From positions 1-10,672 of the forward strand of contig JAZKFE010000358.1 in assembly GCA_040386595.1 (NCBI GenBank): a stretch of DNA of 10,672 bases. The letters run 5' to 3'. The DNA is from JAKFVC01 sp040386595 (lineage in GTDB: Bacteria > Planctomycetota > Planctomycetia > Planctomycetales > Planctomycetaceae). How positions within the stretch are numbered: the first letter of the stretch is position 1; each line of letters begins with the position of its first letter. This document shows, piece after piece, positions 1 to 7,191 of the stretch. A program made the translations under genes and the position numbers. The notes beneath the pieces were generated by a model. It was not told the DNA's origin, did not search any database, and saw nothing but the letters and a program-made list of their open reading frames with translations.

Positions 1-327
1 ACGGTCCCCAGTACACTCTGTTTCTTCTGTTTTGCCAACATACAAGACACGGAGTGCACAGAGTTTTGGAAGGCATTAAGAAGAGTTTTTAGCCACGGAC
101 TAACACGGATTAGGTCAGCGTCTGCAGACATTGTCCGGCGATTGCAGCCAGTCATGGAGTAATCGGTCAGCGTCCTGAGATGACACGAACAAAGGATGAT
201 CCAATCCGTGTTCAATCTGTGTTAATCCGTGGCTAAAAACTCTTTCCTCGTGAAATTCTTCTCAGTGCACTCCGTGTCTCCGTGGTGCAACTTCTTCTTA
301 AACAATCTACCACCATCAGCAGAATAC
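1..327. repeat. Gene-free region with a nested inverted-repeat element
   Basis: No credible gene lies in this stretch, which is downstream of the minus-strand DUF1501 gene. It is built around two nested inverted repeats. The inner arms are 81-104 and 221-244 (24 bp, one mismatch), carrying AGCCACGGACTAAC on the left. The outer arms are 47-59 and 265-277 (13 bp, perfect, ACACGGAGTGCAC). The spacers between inner and outer arms are nearly equal, 21 and 20 bases, so the whole 47-277 block is roughly symmetrical. Near the right inner arm there are short direct repeats of the type AATCCGTGTT (203-212, 214-223, 224-232), and a 10-bp direct repeat GGTCAGCGTC occurs at 113-122 and 165-174. From memory, sequences of the type 'agccacggattaacacggat' and 'cacggagtgcacagag' are dispersed intergenic repeats in planctomycetes and some other environmental bacteria; copy number here cannot be tested. 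I see no transposase and no clear target-site duplication. Confidence 0.75.
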
Positions 328-1761
328 TCAGGAGTTCTGCAGTCCGGCCTTCAAGATTTGGTGCACGATGTTGCCTTCGACGTCGGTCAGACGGAAATCA
401 CGGCCGGCATAGCGGTAGGTCAGCTTCTCGTGATTTAAGCCCAGGAGATGCAGAATCGTGGCGTGCAGGTCGTGGATATGGACCTTGTCCTCTGCCGCGT
501 AGTAGCCGTAGTCGTCGGTGGCCCCGTGGTGGTAGCCCGGTTTGACGCCGCCGCCCGCCAGCCACATCGTAAAACCTTCCGGATTATGATCGCGGCCGTT
601 GCTGCCTTCAACGGTCGGGGTCCGGCCGAACTCGCCGCCCCACCACACGAGGGTGTCTTCCAACAATCCGCGGGCCTTGAGGTCGCGCATCAATCCGGCG
701 ATGGGGCGATCGACTTCGCGGGCATTCTTCTCGTGCCCGTTCTTCAGGTTGCCGTGCTGGTCCCACTGGACGTCGTTGTTGCTGTGCGTGACTTGAATAA
801 AGCGGACACCACGCTCGGCGAAACGGCGAGCCATCAGGCACATCCGACCAAAGTTTGCGGTGACTGGATCATCCATGCCATAGAGCTTCTGCGTCTCTTC
901 GGACTCGTCGCCGATGTTTTCGACTTGCGGCATCTCGGTCTGCATCCGAAACGCCAGTTCAAACGAATTGATACGGGCTTCGAGCGCCGGTTCAGGACCG
1001 CTTTGGGCTTGATGCGTCAAATTCATCGCGCGGAGTCGATCGAGCTGCAGACGTTGCAGGTCGCGCGACAGATTGGGGTTCGAGATGTAGCGGACTTGTG
1101 CCTGAGATGCGGGAACACTGGCATTACCCAGCGGCATGCCTTGATACACAGCAGGCAGGAACGCCGAGCTCCAATTGTTGATGCCGCCATGGGCCAGTGT
1201 CGGGCAAATGGTGATGAAGGCGGGGAGGTCTTTGTTCTCTGTCCCCAGCCCATACGTCACCCAGGAACCCATGCAGGGGCGGACAAAATTGTCGCTGCCA
1301 GTGTGCAGCTTCAGCAGGGCTCCACCGTGAGCGGGGTTGGTGCCGTGCAACGAGTGAATGAAGCAGGCGTCGTCGACGCATTTCGAAAAGTGTGGGAAGA
1401 GCTCACTGACCCACGAGCCACTCTCGCCGTGCTGCTGAAATTTCCACGGCGATTTCAGCAGGTTGCCCGTGGGGGCAAACTGCACGCGAGGTTTGGCGAA
1501 CGGCAACGGCTTGCCGTCGTCGCGGTCCAACATGGGCTTGGGGTCGAACGTATCGAGGTGCGACGGCCCGCCCTTCATGAAGAGGAAGATGACTCGTTTG
1601 GCGGTCGCCGGAAAGTGGGGGGCCTTGGGAGCCAATGGATCGACCGCGGCGGGGGCCGCCACGCCGTCGTTCGCCAAGAGCGAAGCCAATGCCAACGAGC
1701 CGAAGCCCACGGCCGAACGACTTAACGCCTGGCGGCGAGATAACATTTCGGTTGGGAACAT
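328..1761 (-). CDS. DUF1501 family protein, Tat-exported (477 aa)
   Basis: Member of the DUF1501 family, which belongs to the alkaline-phosphatase/sulfatase-like fold group and is highly expanded in planctomycetes; its biochemical role is not established. Numbered from the chosen start, an N-terminal twin-arginine signal is visible (SRRQALSRS with Arg9-Arg10, a hydrophobic stretch to about residue 30, then an Ala-rich cleavage region near 33-39), so export by Tat is likely. Family motifs follow in order: KGGPSHLDTFDPKP (63-76), DQHGNLKNGH (334-343), WWGGEFGRTP (373-382), GRDHNPEGF (389-397) and the C-terminal LTYRYAGRDFRLTDV (447-461). His and Asp residues in these motifs could be metal ligands, which is inference from the fold. 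The ATG at 1761 is preferred over an in-frame ATG at 1812 because GGGAGA sits 8 nt upstream and the signal peptide then begins close to the start. Length is normal and the frame is intact. DUF1501 genes often stand beside a DUF1549/DUF1553 cytochrome-like gene; none is adjacent here. Confidence 0.95.
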   Translation of the reverse strand: MFPTEMLSRRQALSRSAVGFGSLALASLLANDGVAAPAAVDPLAPKAPHFPATAKRVIFLFMKGGPSHLDTFDPKPMLDRDDGKPLPFAKPRVQFAPTGNLLKSPWKFQQHGESGSWVSELFPHFSKCVDDACFIHSLHGTNPAHGGALLKLHTGSDNFVRPCMGSWVTYGLGTENKDLPAFITICPTLAHGGINNWSSAFLPAVYQGMPLGNASVPASQAQVRYISNPNLSRDLQRLQLDRLRAMNLTHQAQSGPEPALEARINSFELAFRMQTEMPQVENIGDESEETQKLYGMDDPVTANFGRMCLMARRFAERGVRFIQVTHSNNDVQWDQHGNLKNGHEKNAREVDRPIAGLMRDLKARGLLEDTLVWWGGEFGRTPTVEGSNGRDHNPEGFTMWLAGGGVKPGYHHGATDDYGYYAAEDKVHIHDLHATILHLLGLNHEKLTYRYAGRDFRLTDVEGNIVHQILKAGLQNS

Positions 1762-1769
1762 GGCAAGGT

Positions 1770-1775
1770 TCTCCC
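1770..1775 (-). promoter_or_regulatory. Ribosome binding site of the DUF1501 gene
   Basis: On the minus strand this reads GGGAGA, 8 nt before the ATG at 1761. It decides the start against the longer in-frame ATG at 1812, which would add 17 residues in front of the Tat signal, and against the ATG at 1746, which has no such motif. Confidence 0.7.
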
Positions 1776-1996
1776 GGCGGGGGTATCTGGCGGTTTCAAT
1801 TGGCGGAGGCAATCAAGAATGTAGCATAACACATATAAGGCCCCGCCAGCGAGAGAAGAGCGCTGCTGGTACGTTCACCCAGAAGAAAGTTTTTGCTGAT
1901 TTTCCGCACAAGTACGCATCTCAAACGGGCATCGCGTAAGGCGTGCTGAACGCGGAATTCTCCAGAGACCGTAGGATTCTTCGTGATTCGAATCGC

Positions 1997-2079
1997 TGGG
2001 AGGGTGAGGCTCCTGCTGAACCGCTAAGTCTGGTGGGGCTCAGTAGACTTAGCGGTTCGGCAGGAGCCTCACCCTCCCA
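1997..2079. repeat. 35-bp inverted repeat (dispersed planctomycete-type palindrome)
   Basis: Arms 1997-2031 and 2045-2079 are complementary over 35 positions with one mismatch, which would be a G-U pair on one transcript, and enclose a 13-base loop. The left arm begins TGGGAGGGTGAGGCTCCTGC. A plus-strand frame through it reads GEAPAEP in the left arm and GSAGASPSQ in the right arm. These peptides are, from memory, recurrent in spurious small proteins predicted from planctomycete genomes, which fits a dispersed REP-like element rather than a gene. It lies 58 bases past the stop codon of the minus-strand DUF2127 gene, so it could end that transcript or stabilise its 3' end. No T run follows on either side, which argues against a classical intrinsic terminator. 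Confidence 0.85.
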
Positions 2080-2136
2080 AGGTGTCGACAGATTTCCGAT
2101 CTTGTCGATTCAAGTTACGGTGCTGCGCACAAAAAA

Positions 2137-2613
2137 TCAGGGTTTGACGTCTGTTTCGACATGCTTCCGACGGAGTTTTTGGGCCATGTAGAGGACGATC
2201 ACGACGTTGACTAGGATGGCGCCCACCTTGATCCAGTTAACGCCGTGGCTGATTTCGTAGATTTCGATGGGAAGATAGATCAAGCCGCTGCATAGGGCTA
2301 ACCACTCGGCCCAGCGGCGTTCGTACCATAGGCCGACGGCTTCGGCTCCGCGGATGATGGCGTAGGCCAGGGCGAGTCCCGCCAATACCCAGAGGTGCGT
2401 ATCTGTGACTCGCGACGCGGCATCGATGAAAATCCGCGGGTAGTGATGAGCGGGATTCAGATGCGAATGCTTGATCGCCCGTACTGCCAATTGATGGACG
2501 TCGCGGTGCAGCAGGGACAAGCACCCAAAGCCTGCCAGCAGCACCAGCGCTGCCTTGGCCGCTTCGAACAGGGCAATGACACGTACTCCCGGTGAAAAGG
2601 TGAATCGGGACAT
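2137..2613 (-). CDS. DUF2127 family four-helix membrane protein (158 aa)
   Basis: Small integral membrane protein of the DUF2127 family, whose function is unknown. From the chosen start, predicted membrane segments are about residues 10-35, 74-97, 101-121 and 128-146. Sequence typical of the family includes GVRVIALFEAAKAALVLLAG near the N-terminus, the loop NPAHHYPRIFIDAASRVTD (53-71), EAVGLWYERRWAEWLA (91-106) and YLPIEIYEI (113-121). The tail is basic (KLRRKH) and probably cytoplasmic. An in-frame ATG at 2745 would add 44 hydrophilic residues with no family resemblance, so the ATG at 2613 is preferred, where the family homology begins; its ribosome binding site is weak (GAG about 6 nt upstream). 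The gene is divergent from the MFS gene to its right and codirectional with DUF1501 to its left, but the 375-base gap makes shared transcription with DUF1501 uncertain. Confidence 0.85.
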   Translation of the reverse strand: MSRFTFSPGVRVIALFEAAKAALVLLAGFGCLSLLHRDVHQLAVRAIKHSHLNPAHHYPRIFIDAASRVTDTHLWVLAGLALAYAIIRGAEAVGLWYERRWAEWLALCSGLIYLPIEIYEISHGVNWIKVGAILVNVVIVLYMAQKLRRKHVETDVKP

Positions 2614-2847
2614 GTTGCTCGAGTGCCGTTTGCGAAAGGTTGGTGGATTCCAATCACTGGAATGATAGCTGTCACGATGGTCAAGGACAGCGGTAGCCGG
2701 TTTGATCTCTATTCTCACCGACCTGTCTATTCGGTACCTCCGCAAGAACGGGAACAGCGGCCATATCCAAATGTAATTTCTCCTTGCTGCGTGCTGGGTT
2801 CTGGATGACGATCCCGTTACACTGCAGCGGCGCTCGTGGAAATTACA

Positions 2848-2860
2848 GGACAGTCTGTCC
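2848..2860. promoter_or_regulatory. Palindrome GGACAGTCTGTCC upstream of the MFS gene
   Basis: Perfect 6-bp arms around a single central T, ending 51 bases before the MFS start codon. Size and position suit a repressor or activator operator, but the palindrome could equally be part of a dispersed repeat. No regulator gene is adjacent. Confidence 0.35.
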
Positions 2861-2896
2861 CCTCACCCCATCGATCTACCTGCCGAGATCGCCATC

Positions 2897-2905
2897 AGGA
2901 AAGGG
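2897..2905 (+). promoter_or_regulatory. Ribosome binding site of the MFS gene
   Basis: AGGAAAGGG lies 6 nt before the GTG at 2912. It supports this GTG as the start, with the first membrane helix beginning about 17 residues later, as is usual for the family. Confidence 0.75.
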
Positions 2906-2911
2906 CCGCCG

Positions 2912-4684
2912 GTGACCGATTTTCTCCAGCCCACTACTCAACGTCCGACAAATTGCCGCTGGTTTCTAGTGGCCGTGGCCACGTTGATGTCTGTGATGAT
3001 GTATCTGGATCGTTTGTGCGTGACATTTGCGCAAACGTTTATTCAGGAAGATTTAGGGCTGACCACCTACGAGACGTCTTGGATTCTGAGTGCCTTTTTC
3101 TGGTCGTATGCTCTGGCCCAGATCCCCTCGGGCTGGCTGAGCGATCGCTGGGGTGGGCGGTTGATGCTCACGATCTATATCGTGTCCTGGTCGCTGTTTA
3201 CGATGTTGATCGGCTGGTCGATGTCGCTGTGGTTCCTGTTGATGATGCAGCTGGGGCATGGTTTGGGGCAGGCGGGTGCCTATCCCACGTGTGCGGGGTT
3301 GTTGAGCCCCTGGATGCCCTTGGCGACTCGTGGCGTGGCCAGCAGTATCGTGACGTTTGGTGGCCGCCTGGGGGGATTTTTGGCTCCCCTTCTGACCGCT
3401 TGGTTGATTGTCTTGTTTGTCCCGGTCAGCAGTCCGTCCTTGCTGACTCCCCGACAGATTATGGCACCGGAGATTGGCCCCTTCACGACGCGGCTGGCCG
3501 CGGGAGCCGTCGCCAAACCCGATGTTCCGCACCCTGTTTTGATTCGATCCCTCTGGACTGGACTTCCGGCGTCGACTCAAACGCTGATTCAACAGTTGGC
3601 GGAACGCCAAGCGGCGAAGGATCGCGAGGCAACCGCGTCTTTCCCCGATGGGCCAGGGAAGTTGGAAGTCAGCCCGGAGGAAATCGCCGAACTGGCCACC
3701 GGCTTGAACGAGGTGCTCAAACAGCCGTTGCTGGTACAAGCTGATGCGGTCCGCGAACTGAAATTGACACCTCAAGCCAAGGCGTTGCTGGCTGAAAGAG
3801 ATGCGGGAAAAAGCCTGACCCAACCGGAGACCGAGCGACTCAATCGGCTGGTTTTGGAATCGACCTTTCCGAACGGGATTGGCAAAGTCTATGTGAAGGG
3901 GTGGAGATACGTCTTTTTGGTCTATGGGATCGCCGGAATGACGGTCGCCCTGATCTTTTTCATCGTGGCTCGCAACCGTCCCGAGGAACAACCTTGGTGT
4001 AATGAAGCCGAGCTGGCTTTGATCAACGCCGGGCGTGTGCCCGTGGTCGCCGGTAGCACGCCGGCCGCATTGAACTGGGGCCGAGTCCTCAGTAGCCGCA
4101 GCCTGTGGCTGTCGTCGGTTTCGCAGTACGGTACCAACATCGGCTGGCTGTTCGTGACGGCCAAATTGCCGGACTATCTGGATAAAGTCCATCATGTGGA
4201 GATCATTCAGCGGGGTTACTGGTCGAGCTATCCGATGCTCGCCGGGGTGGTGGGGATGTTGCTGGGAGGCCGCCTGACCGACTGGCTGCTGATTAAGATT
4301 GGCCTGCGTTGGGGCCGGGCATTGCCGATGGGCCTGACACGCTTCGCCGCGGCGGCGGCCTATATTGCCTGCATGTTTACGGAAGACCCTTGGATTGCAA
4401 CGTTGCTGTGCTGCACGGTGGCGTTCTTCACCGACCTGGGAGTCGCCGCAACGTGGGCGTTCGTGCAAGACGCGGGAGGCCGCTACGTCGGCGTGGTTCT
4501 GGGCTTCGGCAACATGTGGGGGAACATTGGCGCGGCGATGGCTCCGCAATTCTACGGGTTGGCACTCGACTGGAGCCGCAATAACTGGAATGCCTGTTTC
4601 CTGGTGTGTGCGGTGGCCTTGGTGATCTCCGGCATCGCCGCGTTGTTCATCGACGCGACCCAGCCGATCGTGCAAGAAGATTAG
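2912..4684 (+). CDS. MFS transporter with large TM5-TM6 periplasmic insertion (590 aa)
   Basis: Inner-membrane major facilitator superfamily permease, probably a proton- or ion-coupled symporter of an organic anion or sugar-acid-like solute; the closest resemblance I see is to the ACS (anion:cation symporter) group, so the substrate is inferred only loosely. Helix 1 (about 17-40) ends in MMYLDRLCV. The signature loop between helices 2 and 3 reads SGWLSDRWGGR (73-83). Helices 4-5 include GHGLGQAGAYPTCAGL (115-130) and TFGGRLGGFLAPL (148-160). Helix 6 resumes at GWRYVFLVYGIAG (330-342), followed by the cytoplasmic ARNRPEEQPW. The C-terminal half shows the second-half signature GGRLTDW (452-458) and GNMWGNIGAAMAPQFYG (533-549). 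Usual length is about 420-450 residues. The excess lies in residues 172-328, a hydrophilic stretch between helices 5 and 6 that should face the periplasm. The start is a GTG backed by AGGAAAGGG. A strong hairpin follows 9 bases after the stop. Confidence 0.93.
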   Translation: MTDFLQPTTQRPTNCRWFLVAVATLMSVMMYLDRLCVTFAQTFIQEDLGLTTYETSWILSAFFWSYALAQIPSGWLSDRWGGRLMLTIYIVSWSLFTMLIGWSMSLWFLLMMQLGHGLGQAGAYPTCAGLLSPWMPLATRGVASSIVTFGGRLGGFLAPLLTAWLIVLFVPVSSPSLLTPRQIMAPEIGPFTTRLAAGAVAKPDVPHPVLIRSLWTGLPASTQTLIQQLAERQAAKDREATASFPDGPGKLEVSPEEIAELATGLNEVLKQPLLVQADAVRELKLTPQAKALLAERDAGKSLTQPETERLNRLVLESTFPNGIGKVYVKGWRYVFLVYGIAGMTVALIFFIVARNRPEEQPWCNEAELALINAGRVPVVAGSTPAALNWGRVLSSRSLWLSSVSQYGTNIGWLFVTAKLPDYLDKVHHVEIIQRGYWSSYPMLAGVVGMLLGGRLTDWLLIKIGLRWGRALPMGLTRFAAAAAYIACMFTEDPWIATLLCCTVAFFTDLGVAATWAFVQDAGGRYVGVVLGFGNMWGNIGAAMAPQFYGLALDWSRNNWNACFLVCAVALVISGIAALFIDATQPIVQED

Positions 4685-4693
4685 CCTCCGAAC

Positions 4694-4735
4694 ATTCAGA
4701 ACGGATGACCGCCCTGGCCGTCATCCGTTCTGAAT
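4694..4735 (+). terminator. Hairpin after the MFS gene, probable terminator
   Basis: Perfect 16-bp stem, 4694-4709 (ATTCAGAACGGATGAC) with 4720-4735, around a 10-base loop. It begins 9 bases after the MFS stop codon. Only a short T run follows (the AATTT end of the stem), so it may be a weak intrinsic terminator or a 3'-end protecting hairpin. It separates the MFS gene from the next gene, whose start is 231 bases further on. Confidence 0.7.
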
Positions 4736-4966
4736 TTGCGAGATTCGACGATGGGTAATTCGAACCCGCTTCATCGGGGAATGCTCATCGTTACGCGACG
4801 ACGTGACATCCTCTGTTAATGTCGCATTTTCACAACAAACCTGCCTAACACGACCATTTTACGAGCTAGACTTACGCGTCCAGCATTCCGTTTGCTTGGT
4901 ATTGGTCGTTACGACCGGTGCCATCGGCAGAATTCGTCCAATGTTCGATGTGCAAGGTAATCAGAC

Positions 4967-7033
4967 ATGTCAGACCAGAGTCGGGATCGCGGCATTGCGG
5001 TGCTGTATGCCGTGACGATCTTTTTGAGCGCTTTCTTGCTCTTTCAAGTCCAGCCGCTGCTCGGAAAATTCATCCTGCCGTGGTTCGGTGGTAGTCCGGC
5101 CGTCTGGACGACGTGCATGCTGGTGTTCCAGGTGTTGCTCTTCGCCGGTTACGCTTATGCCCATGCCACCACACAGTACTTGAAGCCTGGCAAACAAGCC
5201 CTCTTACATTTGGGCCTGCTGGCGGCCGCTTGCTTGTTGCTGCCCATTACCCCCGATGCGTCTTGGAAGCCAAACGCCCAGGATTCGCCTGTCTGGCGGA
5301 TTATTTTCTTGACGGCGTGCTCGGTTGGAGTCCCCTATTTCATCCTGTCGTCGACGGGACCGCTGGTCCAGGGATGGTTCAGCCGTACGTTACCGGCGGC
5401 GTCTCCTTATCGACTGTATGCACTCTCCAATCTGGGGTCGTTGCTGGCCTTGTTGACGTATCCATTTGTTGTGGAACCAGCCTTCGCCACGCCTACCCAG
5501 GCGATTCTGTGGTCGGTGCTGTTTGGATTGTTTGCCGTCTTGTGTGCGAGTTGTGCGGCCGTCATGTGGCGGACACAATCGTTAGCCGTGCCGACGACAA
5601 GTCCAGTTGCCGCCGTGGCCGTCGAACAGATTGCAGCTCCTCCGCAGAATATCACCGGACTGTGGTTTGGGTTGGCGATGTTGCCTTCGGTTCTGTTGCT
5701 GGCGATCACCAATCAAGTTTGTATGGATGTCGCCGTCATCCCGTTCTTGTGGGTCTTGCCGCTGGCGTTGTACCTGTTGACGTTTATTCTGGCATTCGAT
5801 GCCAGCAGCTGGTATTCCCGCAAGTGGTACTCGCTGGCTGCTGCGGTTGCGATCGCACTGACCTGCATGATCATGCTCAAGCAACCTGGCGGCCTGCTGG
5901 GTGAACTAACCATCTATTTTTCGGCACTCTTCTGCTGCTGTATGGTGTGTCACGGCGAACTGGTGCGACTCAAACCGCATCCCCAATATCTAACAAAATA
6001 TTATCTGACTATCTCTGCTGGCGGAGCGGCGGGTGGGTTGTTTGTGGGGCTAGTCGCGCCCGTGATTTTTATCGGATATTACGAGTTGCATCTAGCGTTT
6101 GTCGGGTTCTTGTTGCTCTACCTCGCGGTCAGGGCGCGTGAAGAACATCCGTTAATGTCGGCCACTTCAATTTGGACCCGTCGCCTGGGAGGCGTGGGTG
6201 TGCTGTGTGGTGTTGGGATCTTGATGACTCAATTGGGATCGTCTGACGGAGCCCTCGCGACCAAACGGAATTTTTATGGCGTGCTTCGCGTTCTGGATGT
6301 CAAAACCACTGACATCGTGCAACATCGCCGCGAACTGGTCCATGGCCGGATCGTCCACGGCAGGCAGTATCTGGCCCCGGAGCGGAAGAACTGGCCGACC
6401 AGCTATTTCGGACATGAATCCGGGGTAGGCCGGGTGCTGGATGCAGGACAGCCGAGCCAACCGCGGCGAATTGGTGTGATTGGCCTGGGGATTGGAACGC
6501 TCGCCAGTTATGCCCGTCCCGGTGATCAGTTCCGTTTCTATGAGATCAATCCTGATGTCATAAAATTGGCTCAGGAGTATTTTACCTGTCTGAAAGATTG
6601 CCACGGTGAGGTCTCCATTGTGAAGGGGGACGCCCGGTTGGTCCTGGAGCACGAAGCACCGCAGGATTTTGACGTGTTGGTCATCGATGCCTTTTCCGGG
6701 GATGCCATTCCCGTCCATTTGCTGACGCGAGAGGCCTGGCAGGTGTATCTGAAGCATCTGCGGCCCGATGGAATCCTGGCCTGCCATATCTCGAATTTGC
6801 ATTTTGATCTACGACCGGTCGTGACCGGTTTGGCGGAGGACCTCGGTTGGCAGCACCGCATCCTGAGTAGCAAGGGAAATCCTGAAATTGGAACTGTGAT
6901 GTCCCATTGGAGCCTGATGTCGCGTGATGGGGTCCGTTTGCAATCCCTGCTGGGGCCGGATGCGACCGAAACGACGGGCCGGAAGATCTTGTGGACCGAC
7001 GATCAGAGTAACTTGTTCGAAGTCTTGCGTTGA
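4967..7033 (+). CDS. Polytopic membrane protein fused to a spermidine-synthase-like domain (688 aa)
   Basis: The N-terminal part, about residues 11-422, is strongly hydrophobic with roughly 12-13 membrane helices and opens with the characteristic FLLFQVQPLLGKFILPWFGG (23-42) and AVWTTCMLVFQ. The C-terminal 250 residues form a Rossmann-type aminopropyl/methyltransferase-like domain: HGRIVHGRQYL (459-469), nucleotide-binding GVIGLGIGTLA (503-513), FYEINPDVI (524-532, acidic Glu526), KGDARLVL (553-560) and VIDAFSGDAIPVHLLTREAW (572-591). This matches the widespread fused 'spermidine synthase' family of unknown reaction. The GxGxG loop differs from the GGGDG of true SpeE, so calling it a polyamine enzyme would be unsafe. 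No polyamine gene (speD, speA, speB) is nearby. The ATG at 4967 is backed by AAGGT 8-9 nt upstream; upstream ATGs at 4941 and 4948 are out of frame. The gene starts a new unit after a hairpin. Confidence 0.92.
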   Translation: MSDQSRDRGIAVLYAVTIFLSAFLLFQVQPLLGKFILPWFGGSPAVWTTCMLVFQVLLFAGYAYAHATTQYLKPGKQALLHLGLLAAACLLLPITPDASWKPNAQDSPVWRIIFLTACSVGVPYFILSSTGPLVQGWFSRTLPAASPYRLYALSNLGSLLALLTYPFVVEPAFATPTQAILWSVLFGLFAVLCASCAAVMWRTQSLAVPTTSPVAAVAVEQIAAPPQNITGLWFGLAMLPSVLLLAITNQVCMDVAVIPFLWVLPLALYLLTFILAFDASSWYSRKWYSLAAAVAIALTCMIMLKQPGGLLGELTIYFSALFCCCMVCHGELVRLKPHPQYLTKYYLTISAGGAAGGLFVGLVAPVIFIGYYELHLAFVGFLLLYLAVRAREEHPLMSATSIWTRRLGGVGVLCGVGILMTQLGSSDGALATKRNFYGVLRVLDVKTTDIVQHRRELVHGRIVHGRQYLAPERKNWPTSYFGHESGVGRVLDAGQPSQPRRIGVIGLGIGTLASYARPGDQFRFYEINPDVIKLAQEYFTCLKDCHGEVSIVKGDARLVLEHEAPQDFDVLVIDAFSGDAIPVHLLTREAWQVYLKHLRPDGILACHISNLHFDLRPVVTGLAEDLGWQHRILSSKGNPEIGTVMSHWSLMSRDGVRLQSLLGPDATETTGRKILWTDDQSNLFEVLR

Positions 7034-7123
7034 AGACGACAACACGTCCAGAAACGTCCCGCCACCGACTCGAATCCTGTGGCGACTTTTGCTAGAGTCA
7101 CATCAATGCTGCCTTGTGCGACT

Positions 7124-7144
7124 TCGGCCGGACTGTCCGGCCGA
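7124..7144 (+). other. GC-rich hairpin upstream of the oxidoreductase gene
   Basis: Perfect 9-bp stem TCGGCCGGA/TCCGGCCGA with a 3-base CTG loop, about 90 bases after the stop of the preceding gene and 47 bases before the next start. It has no T tract, so a role as an intrinsic terminator is doubtful; it could be a dispersed palindrome or leader structure. Confidence 0.5.
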
Positions 7145-7191
7145 TCGTGGGGGCATCGTCGTTGCTGCCCAGGTTCTTTCAAAAGTCCACT

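Larger units (their letters stand above)
1762..2136. other. 375-base intergenic region with one large hairpin
   Basis: This gap separates the end of the DUF2127 gene from the start of the DUF1501 gene, both on the minus strand. Its notable content is the 35-bp hairpin at 1997-2079, listed separately, and the DUF1501 ribosome binding site at its left end. Short open frames cross it but contain only repeat-derived peptide or shadow sequence. A promoter for the DUF1501 gene is expected between about 1770 and 1990, but I see no convincing consensus boxes. Confidence 0.6.
2614..2911. other. Divergent intergenic region between DUF2127 and MFS genes
   Basis: This 298-base region must carry the promoters of both divergent genes, but I cannot place convincing -35/-10 boxes. 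It contains a small hairpin ATTCCA-ATCAC-TGGAAT at 2647-2663, just upstream of the DUF2127 start, and a perfect palindrome at 2848-2860, 51 bases before the MFS start. The plus-strand open frame starting at 2836 and the minus-strand extension up to 2745 look like shadow sequence. Confidence 0.5.

Noticed and set aside
203..232. Short direct repeats (AATCCGTGTT type) as a CRISPR array
   Set aside because: The units are only 9-11 bases long, follow each other without spacers, and no cas gene is near.
448..1725. 425-codon open frame on the plus strand across the DUF1501 gene
   Set aside because: It is an antisense shadow of a gene with many matched family motifs, has no recognisable motif itself and no good ribosome binding site was seen.
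1943..2191. 82-codon frame reading through the 35-bp palindrome (GEAPAEP...AGASPSQ)
   Set aside because: It is a translation of a repeat hairpin and runs into the 3' end of the DUF2127 gene on the other strand; most likely not a protein.
2614..2745. 44-residue N-terminal extension of the DUF2127 protein from an upstream ATG
   Set aside because: The extension is hydrophilic, unlike the family, and precedes the position where family similarity begins; the ATG at 2613 gives a normal length.
2836..3744. 302-codon plus-strand frame overlapping the start of the MFS gene
   Set aside because: It shares sequence with the MFS gene in another frame, has no recognisable domain, and the MFS frame is supported by helices and motifs throughout.
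3053..4675. 540-codon open frame on the minus strand across the MFS gene
   Set aside because: It is antisense to a well-supported gene, its product is dominated by His, Arg, Gln and Pro with no domain-like pattern, and such frames are common opposite GC-rich genes.
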